From a virus: a DNA stretch of 23,161 nt. Under the pieces are notes generated by a model. That model saw nothing but the letters and a program-made list of their open reading frames with translations. It was not told the origin of the DNA and did not search any database. Location of the stretch: IMG/VR virus record IMGVR_UViG_3300002242_000758, positions 6,185 through 29,345 of that record; one strand, written 5' to 3'. Below are positions 16,029 through 23,161 of the stretch, one piece after another (position 1 is the stretch's first letter; each line of letters begins with the position of its first letter). A program made the translations under genes and the position numbers.

Positions 16029-16109
16029 ATGGGCCATTTTATAGACCAACATACGTTTATAATAATCTTATTAATCTTATTGTTATTACTTTTACCAGAA
16101 TATTTATAA
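16029..16109 (+). CDS. 26-aa single-pass membrane peptide
   Basis: AAAAAGGA lies 5 nt before an ATG, and the frame encodes a short polar N-terminus (MGHFIDQHT), a run of about 13 Ile/Leu/Phe residues and PEYL before TAA. The stop runs into the AAAAGGAG of the dNMP kinase gene, so it sits tightly in the operon. The hydrophobic core is long enough for one short transmembrane helix. Role unknown; a phage membrane micropeptide or leader peptide coupled to kinase translation are both possible. It is below usual gene-calling length. Confidence 0.55.
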   Translation: MGHFIDQHTFIIILLILLLLLLPEYL

Positions 16110-16122
16110 AAGGAGAAATTAG

Positions 16123-16689
16123 ATGGAAAGACTTATTGTTTTAACTGGATATAGTAGATGTGGAAAAGATACCACTGCTAAAGCTTTAAAAAATAGATAT
16201 AAGAAAAATGGTAAAAAAGTCGATATTTTTAATTTTAGTAGGGTACTTAAAGAAATTTTATCTAAGATATTGGATATAAGTATAGATAAGTTAGATAAGT
16301 TAAAAAATAATCGTGTAACTATAGAAACAAAATATTTTAGTTTTGATATTAGAACATTGTTAAAAAGAACAGCTGATGTTTTTAGAGGTTTAAGAGGTGA
16401 TGATTTTTTCGCTAGACAGATAATAGACTCTATAACAGAATCAGAGGCGGATGTTATTATTATAACGGATTTGAGATTTCATGTAGAATATGAAACTTTA
16501 AAATCTTTAGGCAAAGAGTTCGTTACAGTAAGAGTTATAAGGAATGACCCCGAATGTAAAGCGAGAAAAGGGGATGAAGAAGTTGATGCCTTAGCATACG
16601 ATATAAGACTTATCAAAGAGGATAATGGTAAATGCATCGATAAACTATACAGCCAAATAGAAGAAAAATATAAACTTATGGTAATATAG
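16123..16689 (+). CDS. Deoxynucleoside monophosphate kinase, T4 gp1-like
   Basis: The ATG is 7 nt after AAAAGGAG. The 188-aa protein starts with a beta strand and Walker A, GYSRCGKDTTAKAL (9-22), followed by a LID/NMP-binding helical region containing LLKRTADVFRGLRGDDFFARQI (79-100), and VIIITDLRFHVEYETLK (111-127), the Walker B-like strand and D-x-RF-x2-E motif typical of phage dNMP kinases. RVIRNDPECKARKGDEEVD (137-155) matches the late conserved part. It would phosphorylate dNMPs to dNDPs using ATP to supply nucleotides for phage replication. Length is shorter than T4 gp1 (about 241 aa) but the motifs are intact. It lies downstream of the polymerase half. Confidence 0.8.
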   Translation: MERLIVLTGYSRCGKDTTAKALKNRYKKNGKKVDIFNFSRVLKEILSKILDISIDKLDKLKNNRVTIETKYFSFDIRTLLKRTADVFRGLRGDDFFARQIIDSITESEADVIIITDLRFHVEYETLKSLGKEFVTVRVIRNDPECKARKGDEEVDALAYDIRLIKEDNGKCIDKLYSQIEEKYKLMVI

Positions 16690-16708
16690 GTCGCTCTATA
16701 TTACCATA
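16677..16708. terminator. Bidirectional terminator overlapping both convergent stop codons
   Basis: Perfect 13-bp stem TATGGTAATATAG / CTATATTACCATA with a 6-nt loop. It includes the TAG stop of the kinase (16687-16689) and the stop of the minus-strand gene (16701-16703). T-rich DNA follows on both sides, weakly on plus, better on minus. Confidence 0.65.
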
Positions 16709-17075
16709 TAATTTTATAAGTATTGTTAACTTTATCAACTAGAGCCTTACCTATAATGTTACCTGTAGGATCAGTCAGATCTAAAAGTTTAGGATCTTTA
16801 CTTTTATTAGTGTGATAGTAATAATCACTTTCAAATGTTTCATTAACATTTTTACTATATATTTTACATCTAACATATACTTCATTATCATCAGTACATG
16901 TACTTCCATCTGAACAAGTTAATTCAGTCTCCCAGACATCTACATCATCGCCATATAGAGTCTCTTCTTTTATAATATTATTAAAATTAGGATCTTCTGC
17001 TACTTGCCATTTAATAGCTACTATACCACTTATTTCATTAGCCTTTACAAAATCTTTTAAATAAAATCTAGCCAT
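16701..17075 (-). CDS. Small FN3/Ig-like beta-sandwich protein, 124 aa
   Basis: GGAG lies 6 nt before the ATG at 17075. The sequence SGIVAIKWQVAEDPNFNNIIKEETLYG, followed by WETEL, then EVYVRCKIYSKNVNETFESDYYYHTN, has the strand pattern of a fibronectin III-like domain (W-x-V-x2-D-x2-F then Y-x-R-x-R-x-Y). Such domains decorate virion surfaces of tailed phages. Cys54, Cys60 and Cys70 are clustered; two could bond if oxidised. No signal peptide. It is a lone minus-strand gene between plus-strand units, with its own TTTGAAA element, so it may be a late-acquired decoration or tail accessory. Fold assignment is by eye. Confidence 0.6.
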   Translation of the reverse strand: MARFYLKDFVKANEISGIVAIKWQVAEDPNFNNIIKEETLYGDDVDVWETELTCSDGSTCTDDNEVYVRCKIYSKNVNETFESDYYYHTNKSKDPKLLDLTDPTGNIIGKALVDKVNNTYKIIW

Positions 17076-17092
17076 AATTAACTCCGTTTATT

Positions 17093-17107
17093 AATTTCAA
17101 AGAAATT
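17093..17107 (-). promoter_or_regulatory. TTTGAAA promoter-like element in a dyad (minus strand)
   Basis: On the minus strand TTTGAAA is at 17101-17095, about 19 nt before the ATG at 17075, centred in the dyad AATTTC-AAA-GAAATT. It diverges from the plus-strand element at 17121-17131. Confidence 0.45.
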
Positions 17108-17120
17108 CATTCTTCGAATA

Positions 17121-17138
17121 TTTTGAAAAAACTATAAT
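17121..17138 (+). promoter_or_regulatory. TTTGAAA promoter-like element (plus strand)
   Basis: TTTTGAAAAAACTATAAT lies upstream of the AAGGA site and 21 nt (from the heptamer end) before the ATG at 17150. It closely matches the minus-strand TTTTGAAATAACTTATAA upstream of the gene at 10697. The apparent TATAAT is too close to the ribosome binding site to serve as an ordinary -10. Confidence 0.45.
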
Positions 17139-17149
17139 AAGGATAACCT

Positions 17150-18622
17150 ATGATAAATTATGGTATAGAAAGCATATATAGACAAAAGGATACCAGTTTT
17201 TTAGATAGTTTACAGAATGATATAGAAGAAATTTATGATATTATAAAACTTAGTGTTCCAGACATATTAGAGTCTTTACGGAATTTAGACAAGGGATATG
17301 AAGATTATAATAAATATAAAAAAGAGATACAGATTAGTTTAATAAAAGATAAATTAGATCATATGTCCAAAATTTTAACTGAAAGATTTGGTGTAAATAT
17401 ATTTATAAATAACTTAGTAGATAAAGATAAAATAGTTAATATAATCATCCCACCATTAAATAGTGGCGTTATAGATTTAGCCATGAAAGATATAGATAAA
17501 TTGTTTCATAAAAAGTTTACATTATCGAGCTTATGGGAAGAAACTCTTAGTAAGAATGAACGGATATCATATGATTTTATTAGAAACTTAAGAGATGCAA
17601 TAAAATCAGGACAGTTTAGCTTAGATTTAAAGAATGCTAGAATAGTAGGTCTTAACCATGTTAAAGTACCTATATCTTTTAACTTTTTAGCGGCTATGAT
17701 ATTAAGATTAGAACCAAAAGAAGTTGTTTCTATTATTTTAGAGCAGATAGGGCTACTATTTACACATTTGGAATATTTGTATACTACCACGAATAATAAT
17801 TATACCTTGTTAAATACATTTCTAAATGAAAGATTTAATAAACAAACTCCTCCATTAGAGGCATTAAAATTAGCATTAGCTAAAACAGATATAGACGTAC
17901 CATTAGATTTTACTACACCTATGGCCGTACTAGAAGCATTAGACATATACATATTAAAAACTTTTAGATATGATAAGAATAAAAAAGATATGACTTTAGA
18001 CTATCAGTCATTAAGTGACGAATTTGTTACTCTCTTTGGATATGGTGGTGAATTAACATCTGCGTTGATAAAAATACAAGATTGGGGTAAAGTATCTTTA
18101 GAAATAAAAAAAGATCGTACATTGGCTATAGCGATTAATATTATTAAAATATTAACATTTTTATCTAGCGCAATTATAACTATTTTAATATTTGGAGTGT
18201 TTGGTATACTAATAGTAGCGGCTATGATAGGTGTAGCTATGATAAAGCTTGTTATAAAATTTATACTTAACTTAGTATTTTCTCTACTAGCTGCCATATT
18301 TAATTTAGATTTGGGTTCTTATAGCAATACTGAAGTTCTTATACAAAGATTAAATAAATTAAAACTAGACCTAATAAAGCAAGTAAGGCAATTAGGTAAT
18401 GGCGATAAAATAGAAAAAAGCATTATTATAAGTCAGATAGACTTTATAAAAAGAAATATTTCCTTTCTTAAAAATAAGTTAGGAATTTTAAATAAAAGTG
18501 ATAATACTTTAATGAATGAAGATATTGAAACTTTACAAAAGAAATTTGTTGAGCAATTAACAGAAAATGAGTTGCATTATTATAGTGCCAAATTTTCTGA
18601 TCTAAAAAAATATCAAAAATAA
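17150..18622 (+). CDS. Metallopeptidase-like protein with degenerate active site and membrane segments, 490 aa
   Basis: AAGGA is 6 nt before the ATG. Residues 92-118 (NIIIPPLNSGVIDLAMKD), FSLDLKNARIVGL (156-168) and EPKEVVSIILEQIGLLFTHLEYL (188-210) follow the layout of phage zinc-metallopeptidase-like proteins, where the last segment normally reads IILHEIGHxF. Here HEIGH is EQIGL (198-202), so both zinc histidines and the catalytic Glu are replaced. The downstream SDEFVTLFGYGGELTSAL (289-306) matches the region that carries the third zinc ligand and is retained. Residues about 325-385 form two or more hydrophobic segments likely to enter a membrane, and the C-terminal ~100 residues are coiled-coil-like. 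It heads a three-gene operon. I infer a structural or regulatory pseudo-enzyme; family assignment is from remembered patterns. Confidence 0.55.
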   Translation: MINYGIESIYRQKDTSFLDSLQNDIEEIYDIIKLSVPDILESLRNLDKGYEDYNKYKKEIQISLIKDKLDHMSKILTERFGVNIFINNLVDKDKIVNIIIPPLNSGVIDLAMKDIDKLFHKKFTLSSLWEETLSKNERISYDFIRNLRDAIKSGQFSLDLKNARIVGLNHVKVPISFNFLAAMILRLEPKEVVSIILEQIGLLFTHLEYLYTTTNNNYTLLNTFLNERFNKQTPPLEALKLALAKTDIDVPLDFTTPMAVLEALDIYILKTFRYDKNKKDMTLDYQSLSDEFVTLFGYGGELTSALIKIQDWGKVSLEIKKDRTLAIAINIIKILTFLSSAIITILIFGVFGILIVAAMIGVAMIKLVIKFILNLVFSLLAAIFNLDLGSYSNTEVLIQRLNKLKLDLIKQVRQLGNGDKIEKSIIISQIDFIKRNISFLKNKLGILNKSDNTLMNEDIETLQKKFVEQLTENELHYYSAKFSDLKKYQK

Positions 18623-18631
18623 GGATAAGAC

Positions 18632-19081
18632 ATGATGGTGTTTAGAGGTAACATTTTCGATGAAAATTCAAGTGTTGAGGAAATAGCGGAAAAATTTCTA
18701 GAGCCTAGTCAAAATCTTAGATATGAATATCCAAATTTGGAAGTACTACCTAAGGAAGAAAGAAAGGCTATATGGGTAGGAGCAGTTTTTAAAATAGTGG
18801 ACGATATAGAGTTGGATATGGATAGAAATCTATCTAGGGTAGTATTAAATGTGATAATTAAAAGAATAGCATCTGCTATAGCATTAGCATTAAGAGAAAA
18901 TAATATAGTAGATGATACTTTTGTAATAGAGTTAGGGTTTAAACTACTTGAAGATAAAATAGCTATGTACTCTAATAAATTTAAATTATTCCGTTTGACT
19001 AGAGAACAATATGCGGCTAAATATATAAAAGATAAGCAATTGTATAATAATTTTACTATTAGAGCATATTTGGAAGTATAG
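18632..19081 (+). CDS. Hypothetical protein, 149 aa, first of a paralogous pair
   Basis: AAGGA is 6 nt before the first of two adjacent ATGs, 9 nt after the preceding stop. It is mainly helical. Segments YPNLEVLPKEERKAIWVGAV, KIVDDIELDMD, IASAIALALRENNIVDD and YSNKFKLFRLTREQY correspond in order and spacing to those of the next gene, indicating tandem duplication followed by divergence. No catalytic motif. It is co-transcribed with the peptidase-like protein and may form a complex with it and its paralogue. Confidence 0.75.
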   Translation: MMVFRGNIFDENSSVEEIAEKFLEPSQNLRYEYPNLEVLPKEERKAIWVGAVFKIVDDIELDMDRNLSRVVLNVIIKRIASAIALALRENNIVDDTFVIELGFKLLEDKIAMYSNKFKLFRLTREQYAAKYIKDKQLYNNFTIRAYLEV

Positions 19082-19093
19082 AAAGGTTTTACA

Positions 19094-19558
19094 ATGTTTT
19101 TTTATAATGGAAAAAAATTTCAACCATTCGCTAAAAAAGAAGAACTTAAAACTGTATTTTCACCATTATCCATGAGTCTTAAAAAAGCTTATCCATTATT
19201 AGCCACTATGTCTAATGATGAAAAAGAAGCTATACTAACTGGATTGGTAGTAAAAACAGTAGATAAATTAAAAGAGGATACGAGATTAGCGGCAGAAATA
19301 GCTGGGTTATCCCCTGATAAATTAAAAGCTATTGCCGCTATATTTGCTAATGGTTTAGCTTTAGCACTATATGAGCATAATAGTATAGATACTGAAAAAG
19401 TAAAAAATATAGCATTTGAGGTTATGCATACAAGGCTAATCATGATGGCTGGTAAGTTTAAAATCTATAAGGTTATTAAAGAACCGTTTAGACCCATAAA
19501 AGCTTTAGAAAATGATAAAAATTTAAAACTTTTCATTACAGCATATAACAAATTTTAA
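19094..19558 (+). CDS. Hypothetical protein, 154 aa, second of a paralogous pair
   Basis: AAAGG lies 7 nt before the ATG, 12 nt after the preceding stop. Segments YPLLATMSNDEKEAILTGLV, KTVDKLKEDT, ANGLALALYEHNSIDTEKV and MAGKFKIYKVIKEPF parallel those of the 149-aa neighbour. Relative to that paralogue it has a few extra residues in the middle (EIAGLSPDKLKAIAAIF). Helical, soluble, no known motif. Last gene of the operon, followed by a strong bidirectional hairpin. Confidence 0.75.
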   Translation: MFFYNGKKFQPFAKKEELKTVFSPLSMSLKKAYPLLATMSNDEKEAILTGLVVKTVDKLKEDTRLAAEIAGLSPDKLKAIAAIFANGLALALYEHNSIDTEKVKNIAFEVMHTRLIMMAGKFKIYKVIKEPFRPIKALENDKNLKLFITAYNKF

Positions 19559-19561
19559 ATA

Positions 19562-19596
19562 ATAAGTACTAGTAGGCTAATCCTACTAGTACTTAT
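19562..19596. terminator. Bidirectional terminator between convergent operons
   Basis: Perfect 15-bp stem ATAAGTACTAGTAGG / CCTACTAGTACTTAT with a 5-nt loop, the longest stem among the terminators here, followed by GTTTATATTTTT. It fills the gap between the stop at 19558 and the convergent stop at 19599. Confidence 0.75.
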
Positions 19597-19598
19597 GT

Positions 19599-22466
19599 TT
19601 ATATTTTTACTACAGTTATAGATATATCTGGCTTTACGACTAGCTCGCCATTAGGTTGTCTGACTAATCGTTTATTGACTATGAATTTAGAACTATATTC
19701 TACATAGTTTAGAATATTAGTTTCATTATTAGGGAATATATTAGATATTCTCACTGATAATACATCAGGTCCTATACTCTCTTCTATTTTTTTCTCTATA
19801 CTAGCTATAGTAACTGGTTTGGATAGTTCTTCTTGTACTATAAGCGCTACTTTTCTTTCCATAGCACTAGTTAATACAAATGGTATTTCCTTATCTACAT
19901 ATATAATAACAGTAGGGCTAACAAAGTTATCGAAAGCTACATTTAAATAGTTAATATTAACCACTACTTTATTTAAATTGTTAGATGGTATAAATTTTAT
20001 TCTAGTATTATCTAAAAGATATTGATTTATAGTTTTTAACTCATCTGTTATAACATTAGTCAGTTCTTTAAAGTAAGCGATTCTATAATCTTTATAGGTT
20101 TTATTTGTTACTCTTAAGAAATTATCCTCTATGAGTAATAGAGTAGGTATATGTATAACACCGAACTCATTATCTATAATAGGCTTCCCATTATCATCTA
20201 ACATTACATCACCTTTATGATGTAAAATAACTGGATTTCCATTAGAATCTTTCACTATTTCACCCGCATGATGAGCTATGACCAATTCTACGTCATCATC
20301 TTGACCATCGTTATCTGTATCTTTAGGCACTATTTTAATAGTACCGTCCTTGTCTAACTCATATACATTTTCTTTATATGTTAGATAAACATCTTCCTCG
20401 TATACTTTAAATTTTCTTCTAGTATAGCTTAGTCTATAATTAGTAAATAAATTTTCTAAGACTATACCGAAATTTATATCAAAAAACTCTTGGTAAAATA
20501 CTGCTGTTGGAGTTTCATTATAAACTAAGGTTAAATCCCCAGCTTCTATTCCATTAGGAAGATCATTTTTTGTAGTATATATAGTCATACTGAAGTTAGT
20601 AGTTATATTTACTCCCATTTCAGCTAAATCACCAATACCATTAACAAGCATTAAAGTATCATTTTTATCTATATAACCATTTGTTTTTAGATTAAATGTA
20701 AAGTATACTTTATCATTAGTTATAGTAGAATTACCTTTAATTATGAATTTACCACCATTTTTAGTATGGTAAACTAGTTCGCCAAATAGATAATTAGAGC
20801 CTATTTCAGTTATCCATGATTCTGGTTCTATTTCTATAGTAGCGATATAATTATCGCTATCTTCTTCTATTTTATATTTCATACTTCTATCTAATATAGT
20901 AACAGTAGATGTGGAGTTGTCATTAATGTATGTAGTTTTTACATTATCTATAGTAGGTTGGTTAACATCATAAACTCTTAAATATAATCCATTTTCTTTA
21001 TCTAAAATATATTTATATAGGTTAAAGAAATATTTATTCTTGTTATATTCATCTATTTTAGATAACGCCATATTAGCTAATTCTGATTCTTCATTACTAT
21101 TTAATGGTCTAATGGTGCCATTTTTATATTTATAAAATTGGAATGGTTCTATAATAGTATAATTGTCTCTAAATTTTATTTTCTTACTATTTATATTTGG
21201 TTTATACAAATGAACTTCATTGTAAAATTCGTCTATAGTTGTAAATACATCGTAATTTAAATTGCCTATATTTTTATTAACTAGTATCTCTCTTTCTAAT
21301 AATGTATTAAATGTAGCAGCATAACTAAAACCATAATTAGTTATCTTATCTTTTATTTCATAGATAGTTATAGGGAGTTTGTTATCGCCAGTGCTTTTGG
21401 TGATGACCTTATTCTTAAGCTCTTGAAATGTTATTTCATCCATACCACCATATGTATAGGTATTAGCAGATACAACAAAATTAATATTTTTTATACCAGT
21501 TATACGAGGATCTGTAGTATTAGGCATCTCTATATGGAAGACAAAATCTGTGCTGTTATAACTATATAGTGGCTCTACTATATTACCTAATGTTGTATAT
21601 AACTCAACATTGACAAAACTTTCTATCATATCTTTAAATACGAATACTGATGGTACTTCTAAAACTATATTATTGTCTAATGGTTTTATTAAAATATAAG
21701 GGACATCCGGGTTGTATACAAATTCACTATATGTTTTCTTTAACTCTATAGGGAGACCCGTTTTTAAATCCATACTATCAGCAGTTAAGAATGTATATTT
21801 TTCGTTATTATTTAATTTAAATTCCATAACTATTGGAGAACCCTTTATTATAGTTTCATTATAGACATATCGTTTAATTTGCTGTAATTCAATATCTAAT
21901 AATATCCATTCCATTCCATTATTATCTGTTAATGTTGTAGAATCTATCATCTCTCCGCTTTTATAGCTTATATCTAGTGTATTATACATAAATTTGGCAA
22001 ATGTCTTACCATTATTATATACTTTTACTAAAATATCATTAAGTAAAGTATATGTTAGATCATTGATAGTTATAGTACTAAATTTCGGTATAATTATCTC
22101 AGTATAGTTACCAGTCCTATAGCCAAAATTTAAAATATCTTTCTTGTTAATCATAAAACTAAAACCAGCTTTACTTGGAACTGCAAAAATATTATTAAGT
22201 TCGTCATTAGTTAGATGGTGGTATAATGATTTTTTATCAGTAGCCAAATATGGATACATATTTCTCATATTAGAAGCATACTCTTGAGCTAACGCTGAAC
22301 TTATTGTGGCTGTATTTTCCATTAGAAAAATAAATGGATTACTTGGATCTGGGATATCTAATTTACCATTTAAGCCTTTATCTATATAATCTAGACTTTT
22401 AACCATAATAAGGTTGGGGTCATAGATATATTTAGTTAACTCTTTTTTTATATCATCTTTATTCAT
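19599..22466 (-). CDS. Baseplate wedge protein, gp6/J-like, 955 aa
   Basis: AAAAGGAGA is 6-7 nt before the ATG at 22466. The N-terminus (YIYDPNLIMVKSLDYIDKG then NPFIFLMENTATISSALAQEY and MRNMYPYLA) matches the start of T4 gp6/baseplate-J-like wedge proteins of large myophages. A long beta-rich middle follows. Near residues 714-760 there is DTDNDGQDDD, a calcium-loop-like D-x-D-x-DG pattern, then two 17-residue repeats HHAGEIVKDSNGNPVIL and HHKGDVMLDDNGKPIID. The C-terminal part (KVVVNINYLNVAF, then FVLTSAMERKVALIVQEEL, then IEKKIEESI) fits the J-type C-terminal module. It would dimerise into the baseplate ring that triggers sheath contraction. Assignment rests on remembered family patterns, not a search. 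Confidence 0.65.
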   Translation of the reverse strand: MNKDDIKKELTKYIYDPNLIMVKSLDYIDKGLNGKLDIPDPSNPFIFLMENTATISSALAQEYASNMRNMYPYLATDKKSLYHHLTNDELNNIFAVPSKAGFSFMINKKDILNFGYRTGNYTEIIIPKFSTITINDLTYTLLNDILVKVYNNGKTFAKFMYNTLDISYKSGEMIDSTTLTDNNGMEWILLDIELQQIKRYVYNETIIKGSPIVMEFKLNNNEKYTFLTADSMDLKTGLPIELKKTYSEFVYNPDVPYILIKPLDNNIVLEVPSVFVFKDMIESFVNVELYTTLGNIVEPLYSYNSTDFVFHIEMPNTTDPRITGIKNINFVVSANTYTYGGMDEITFQELKNKVITKSTGDNKLPITIYEIKDKITNYGFSYAATFNTLLEREILVNKNIGNLNYDVFTTIDEFYNEVHLYKPNINSKKIKFRDNYTIIEPFQFYKYKNGTIRPLNSNEESELANMALSKIDEYNKNKYFFNLYKYILDKENGLYLRVYDVNQPTIDNVKTTYINDNSTSTVTILDRSMKYKIEEDSDNYIATIEIEPESWITEIGSNYLFGELVYHTKNGGKFIIKGNSTITNDKVYFTFNLKTNGYIDKNDTLMLVNGIGDLAEMGVNITTNFSMTIYTTKNDLPNGIEAGDLTLVYNETPTAVFYQEFFDINFGIVLENLFTNYRLSYTRRKFKVYEEDVYLTYKENVYELDKDGTIKIVPKDTDNDGQDDDVELVIAHHAGEIVKDSNGNPVILHHKGDVMLDDNGKPIIDNEFGVIHIPTLLLIEDNFLRVTNKTYKDYRIAYFKELTNVITDELKTINQYLLDNTRIKFIPSNNLNKVVVNINYLNVAFDNFVSPTVIIYVDKEIPFVLTSAMERKVALIVQEELSKPVTIASIEKKIEESIGPDVLSVRISNIFPNNETNILNYVEYSSKFIVNKRLVRQPNGELVVKPDISITVVKI

Positions 22467-22486
22467 GCTCTTCTCCTTTTACTGTG

Positions 22487-23161
22487 TTATACGTAATTAC
22501 TAGCTTCTACGTGTAATGATTTATTTTTATAAGGATTTTGTAATAAACTTATTTCGTCAAGTAACCCAAATTCAGAAGGATCTTTTATTTTATCTTCTTG
22601 TGGTTTCAATATCTCAGGATCTTCATTTAGTATGAATTTTTTATAACTAGGACTATCTTTGCTTATTAGCCAGACTATCTCATAAGTTTTTAAGTTTATA
22701 ACTGGATATCCTCTAAAGTCAAATAAGCGTAATAGATCATAATCGATAGGAACCATATTAGATTTCTTACCGCTTAGAACATTTCTAATGTCTGGATGAA
22801 ATATACCCATAAGGCGGTTAAAGTCTAATAGGTTTCTAGTATAATTATATCTAGCCCCCATACATGTGAAATTGATATTAATTTCATTTGTTTGCTCGTT
22901 ATAGGGTTTATCTCTAGAGTAATCAGCATATTTTCCTGATGGCCATGACACTGGAAAACTCGCACCTGTTACAAATGATTTAGTTATATACCTATTTGTA
23001 CTGTCTAATGTAAATTTGTATATTCTTGTATTATAATCAAATTCATTTTCTAAAATAAAATCTATATATGGGTATAAAACACCCTCAAAAACTAATGACG
23101 CATATTGTATCCATTTTTCGAATAACAATGTTATAGGCTCATTAACAAAGTTCTTAAATGT
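22487..23161 (-). CDS. Tail/baseplate-associated protein, 5' truncated by window
   Basis: The frame is open through the window end (upstream codons give TFKNFVNEPIT before LLFEKW), so the true start lies beyond 23161; the TTG at 23128 has no ribosome binding site. Visible features are WIQYASLVFEGVLYPYIDFI, YKFTLDSTNRYITKSFVTGASFPVSWPSG, INFTCMGARYNYTRNLLDFNRLMGIFHPDIRN and a Lys/Glu/Pro-rich C-terminus. The pattern is compatible with a small baseplate or tail-tube-initiator-type protein, consistent with its place directly upstream of the wedge gene in the same operon (20-nt gap). Exact role unresolved. Confidence 0.55.
   Translation of the reverse strand, partial: TFKNFVNEPITLLFEKWIQYASLVFEGVLYPYIDFILENEFDYNTRIYKFTLDSTNRYITKSFVTGASFPVSWPSGKYADYSRDKPYNEQTNEININFTCMGARYNYTRNLLDFNRLMGIFHPDIRNVLSGKKSNMVPIDYDLLRLFDFRGYPVINLKTYEIVWLISKDSPSYKKFILNEDPEILKPQEDKIKDPSEFGLLDEISLLQNPYKNKSLHVEASNYV

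Noticed and set aside
17133-17138. TATAAT as a host-type -10 box
   Set aside because: A transcription start 6-8 nt later would exclude the ribosome binding site of the gene at 17150.
23126-23128. TTG at 23128 as start of the last minus-strand gene
   Set aside because: The frame continues open to the window edge and no ribosome binding site precedes the TTG.
1-23161. tRNA genes, CRISPR arrays, insertion sequences, attachment sites
   Set aside because: No cloverleaf-like arms with CCA/T-loop motif, no regularly spaced direct repeats, and no transposase or integrase motif were seen on either strand by eye.

Overview
The window is AT-rich, densely packed and reads as part of a large tailed bacteriophage with a contractile-tail (myovirus) architecture, probably a jumbo phage of a low-GC bacterium. 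Protein-level evidence: a portal-like protein (4965-7340), a gp6/J-like baseplate wedge protein (19599-22466), a RecA-like recombinase (1-987, cut by the window edge), the C-terminal half of a family B DNA polymerase (13859-15994) and a T4 gp1-like dNMP kinase (16123-16689). All three stop codons are used and Trp is UGG, so the genetic code is standard. I saw no tRNA, CRISPR array, transposase or integrase. No gene-free stretch exceeds 300 bases; the longest is 10698-10947. The host cannot be named from this sequence.

Layout: (1) 1-2800, plus: RecA-like ATPase, two unknown proteins, and a small protein whose C-terminal half resembles the end of the RNA polymerase beta subunit. (2) 2847-4919, minus: one large unknown protein. 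(3) 4965-8798, plus: portal, terminator, then a Gln/Tyr/Pro-rich disordered protein translationally coupled to an unknown protein. (4) 8833-10697, minus: two unknown, possibly virion, proteins. (5) 10948-16689, plus: a probably abundant virion protein, a conserved partner, the polymerase half, a 26-residue membrane peptide and the dNMP kinase. (6) 16701-17075, minus: a small FN3-like protein. (7) 17150-19558, plus: a metallopeptidase-like protein with an erased active site, followed by two tandem paralogues. (8) 19599-23161, minus: baseplate wedge protein and a partial tail/baseplate protein.

Structural and replication genes are interleaved rather than in separate modules, and strand switches often. 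Most convergent ends carry one strong hairpin that can serve both strands, several overlapping stop codons. Divergent starts carry a recurrent TTTGAAA element 18-25 nt upstream of the start codon, sometimes as back-to-back copies forming dyads. A second, longer motif (TATATTA ... TGAGC ... TAG-R-GCT) precedes only the 193-aa and 599-aa genes and may mark strongly expressed virion transcripts. Together with the beta-like ORF, this suggests, but does not prove, phage-specified transcription.

Most notable observations: a polymerase that begins at or just after motif A and so lacks its exonuclease half; a peptidase fold whose HEIGH motif reads EQIGL; two candidate promoter classes; and a structured 250-bp divergent intergenic region.
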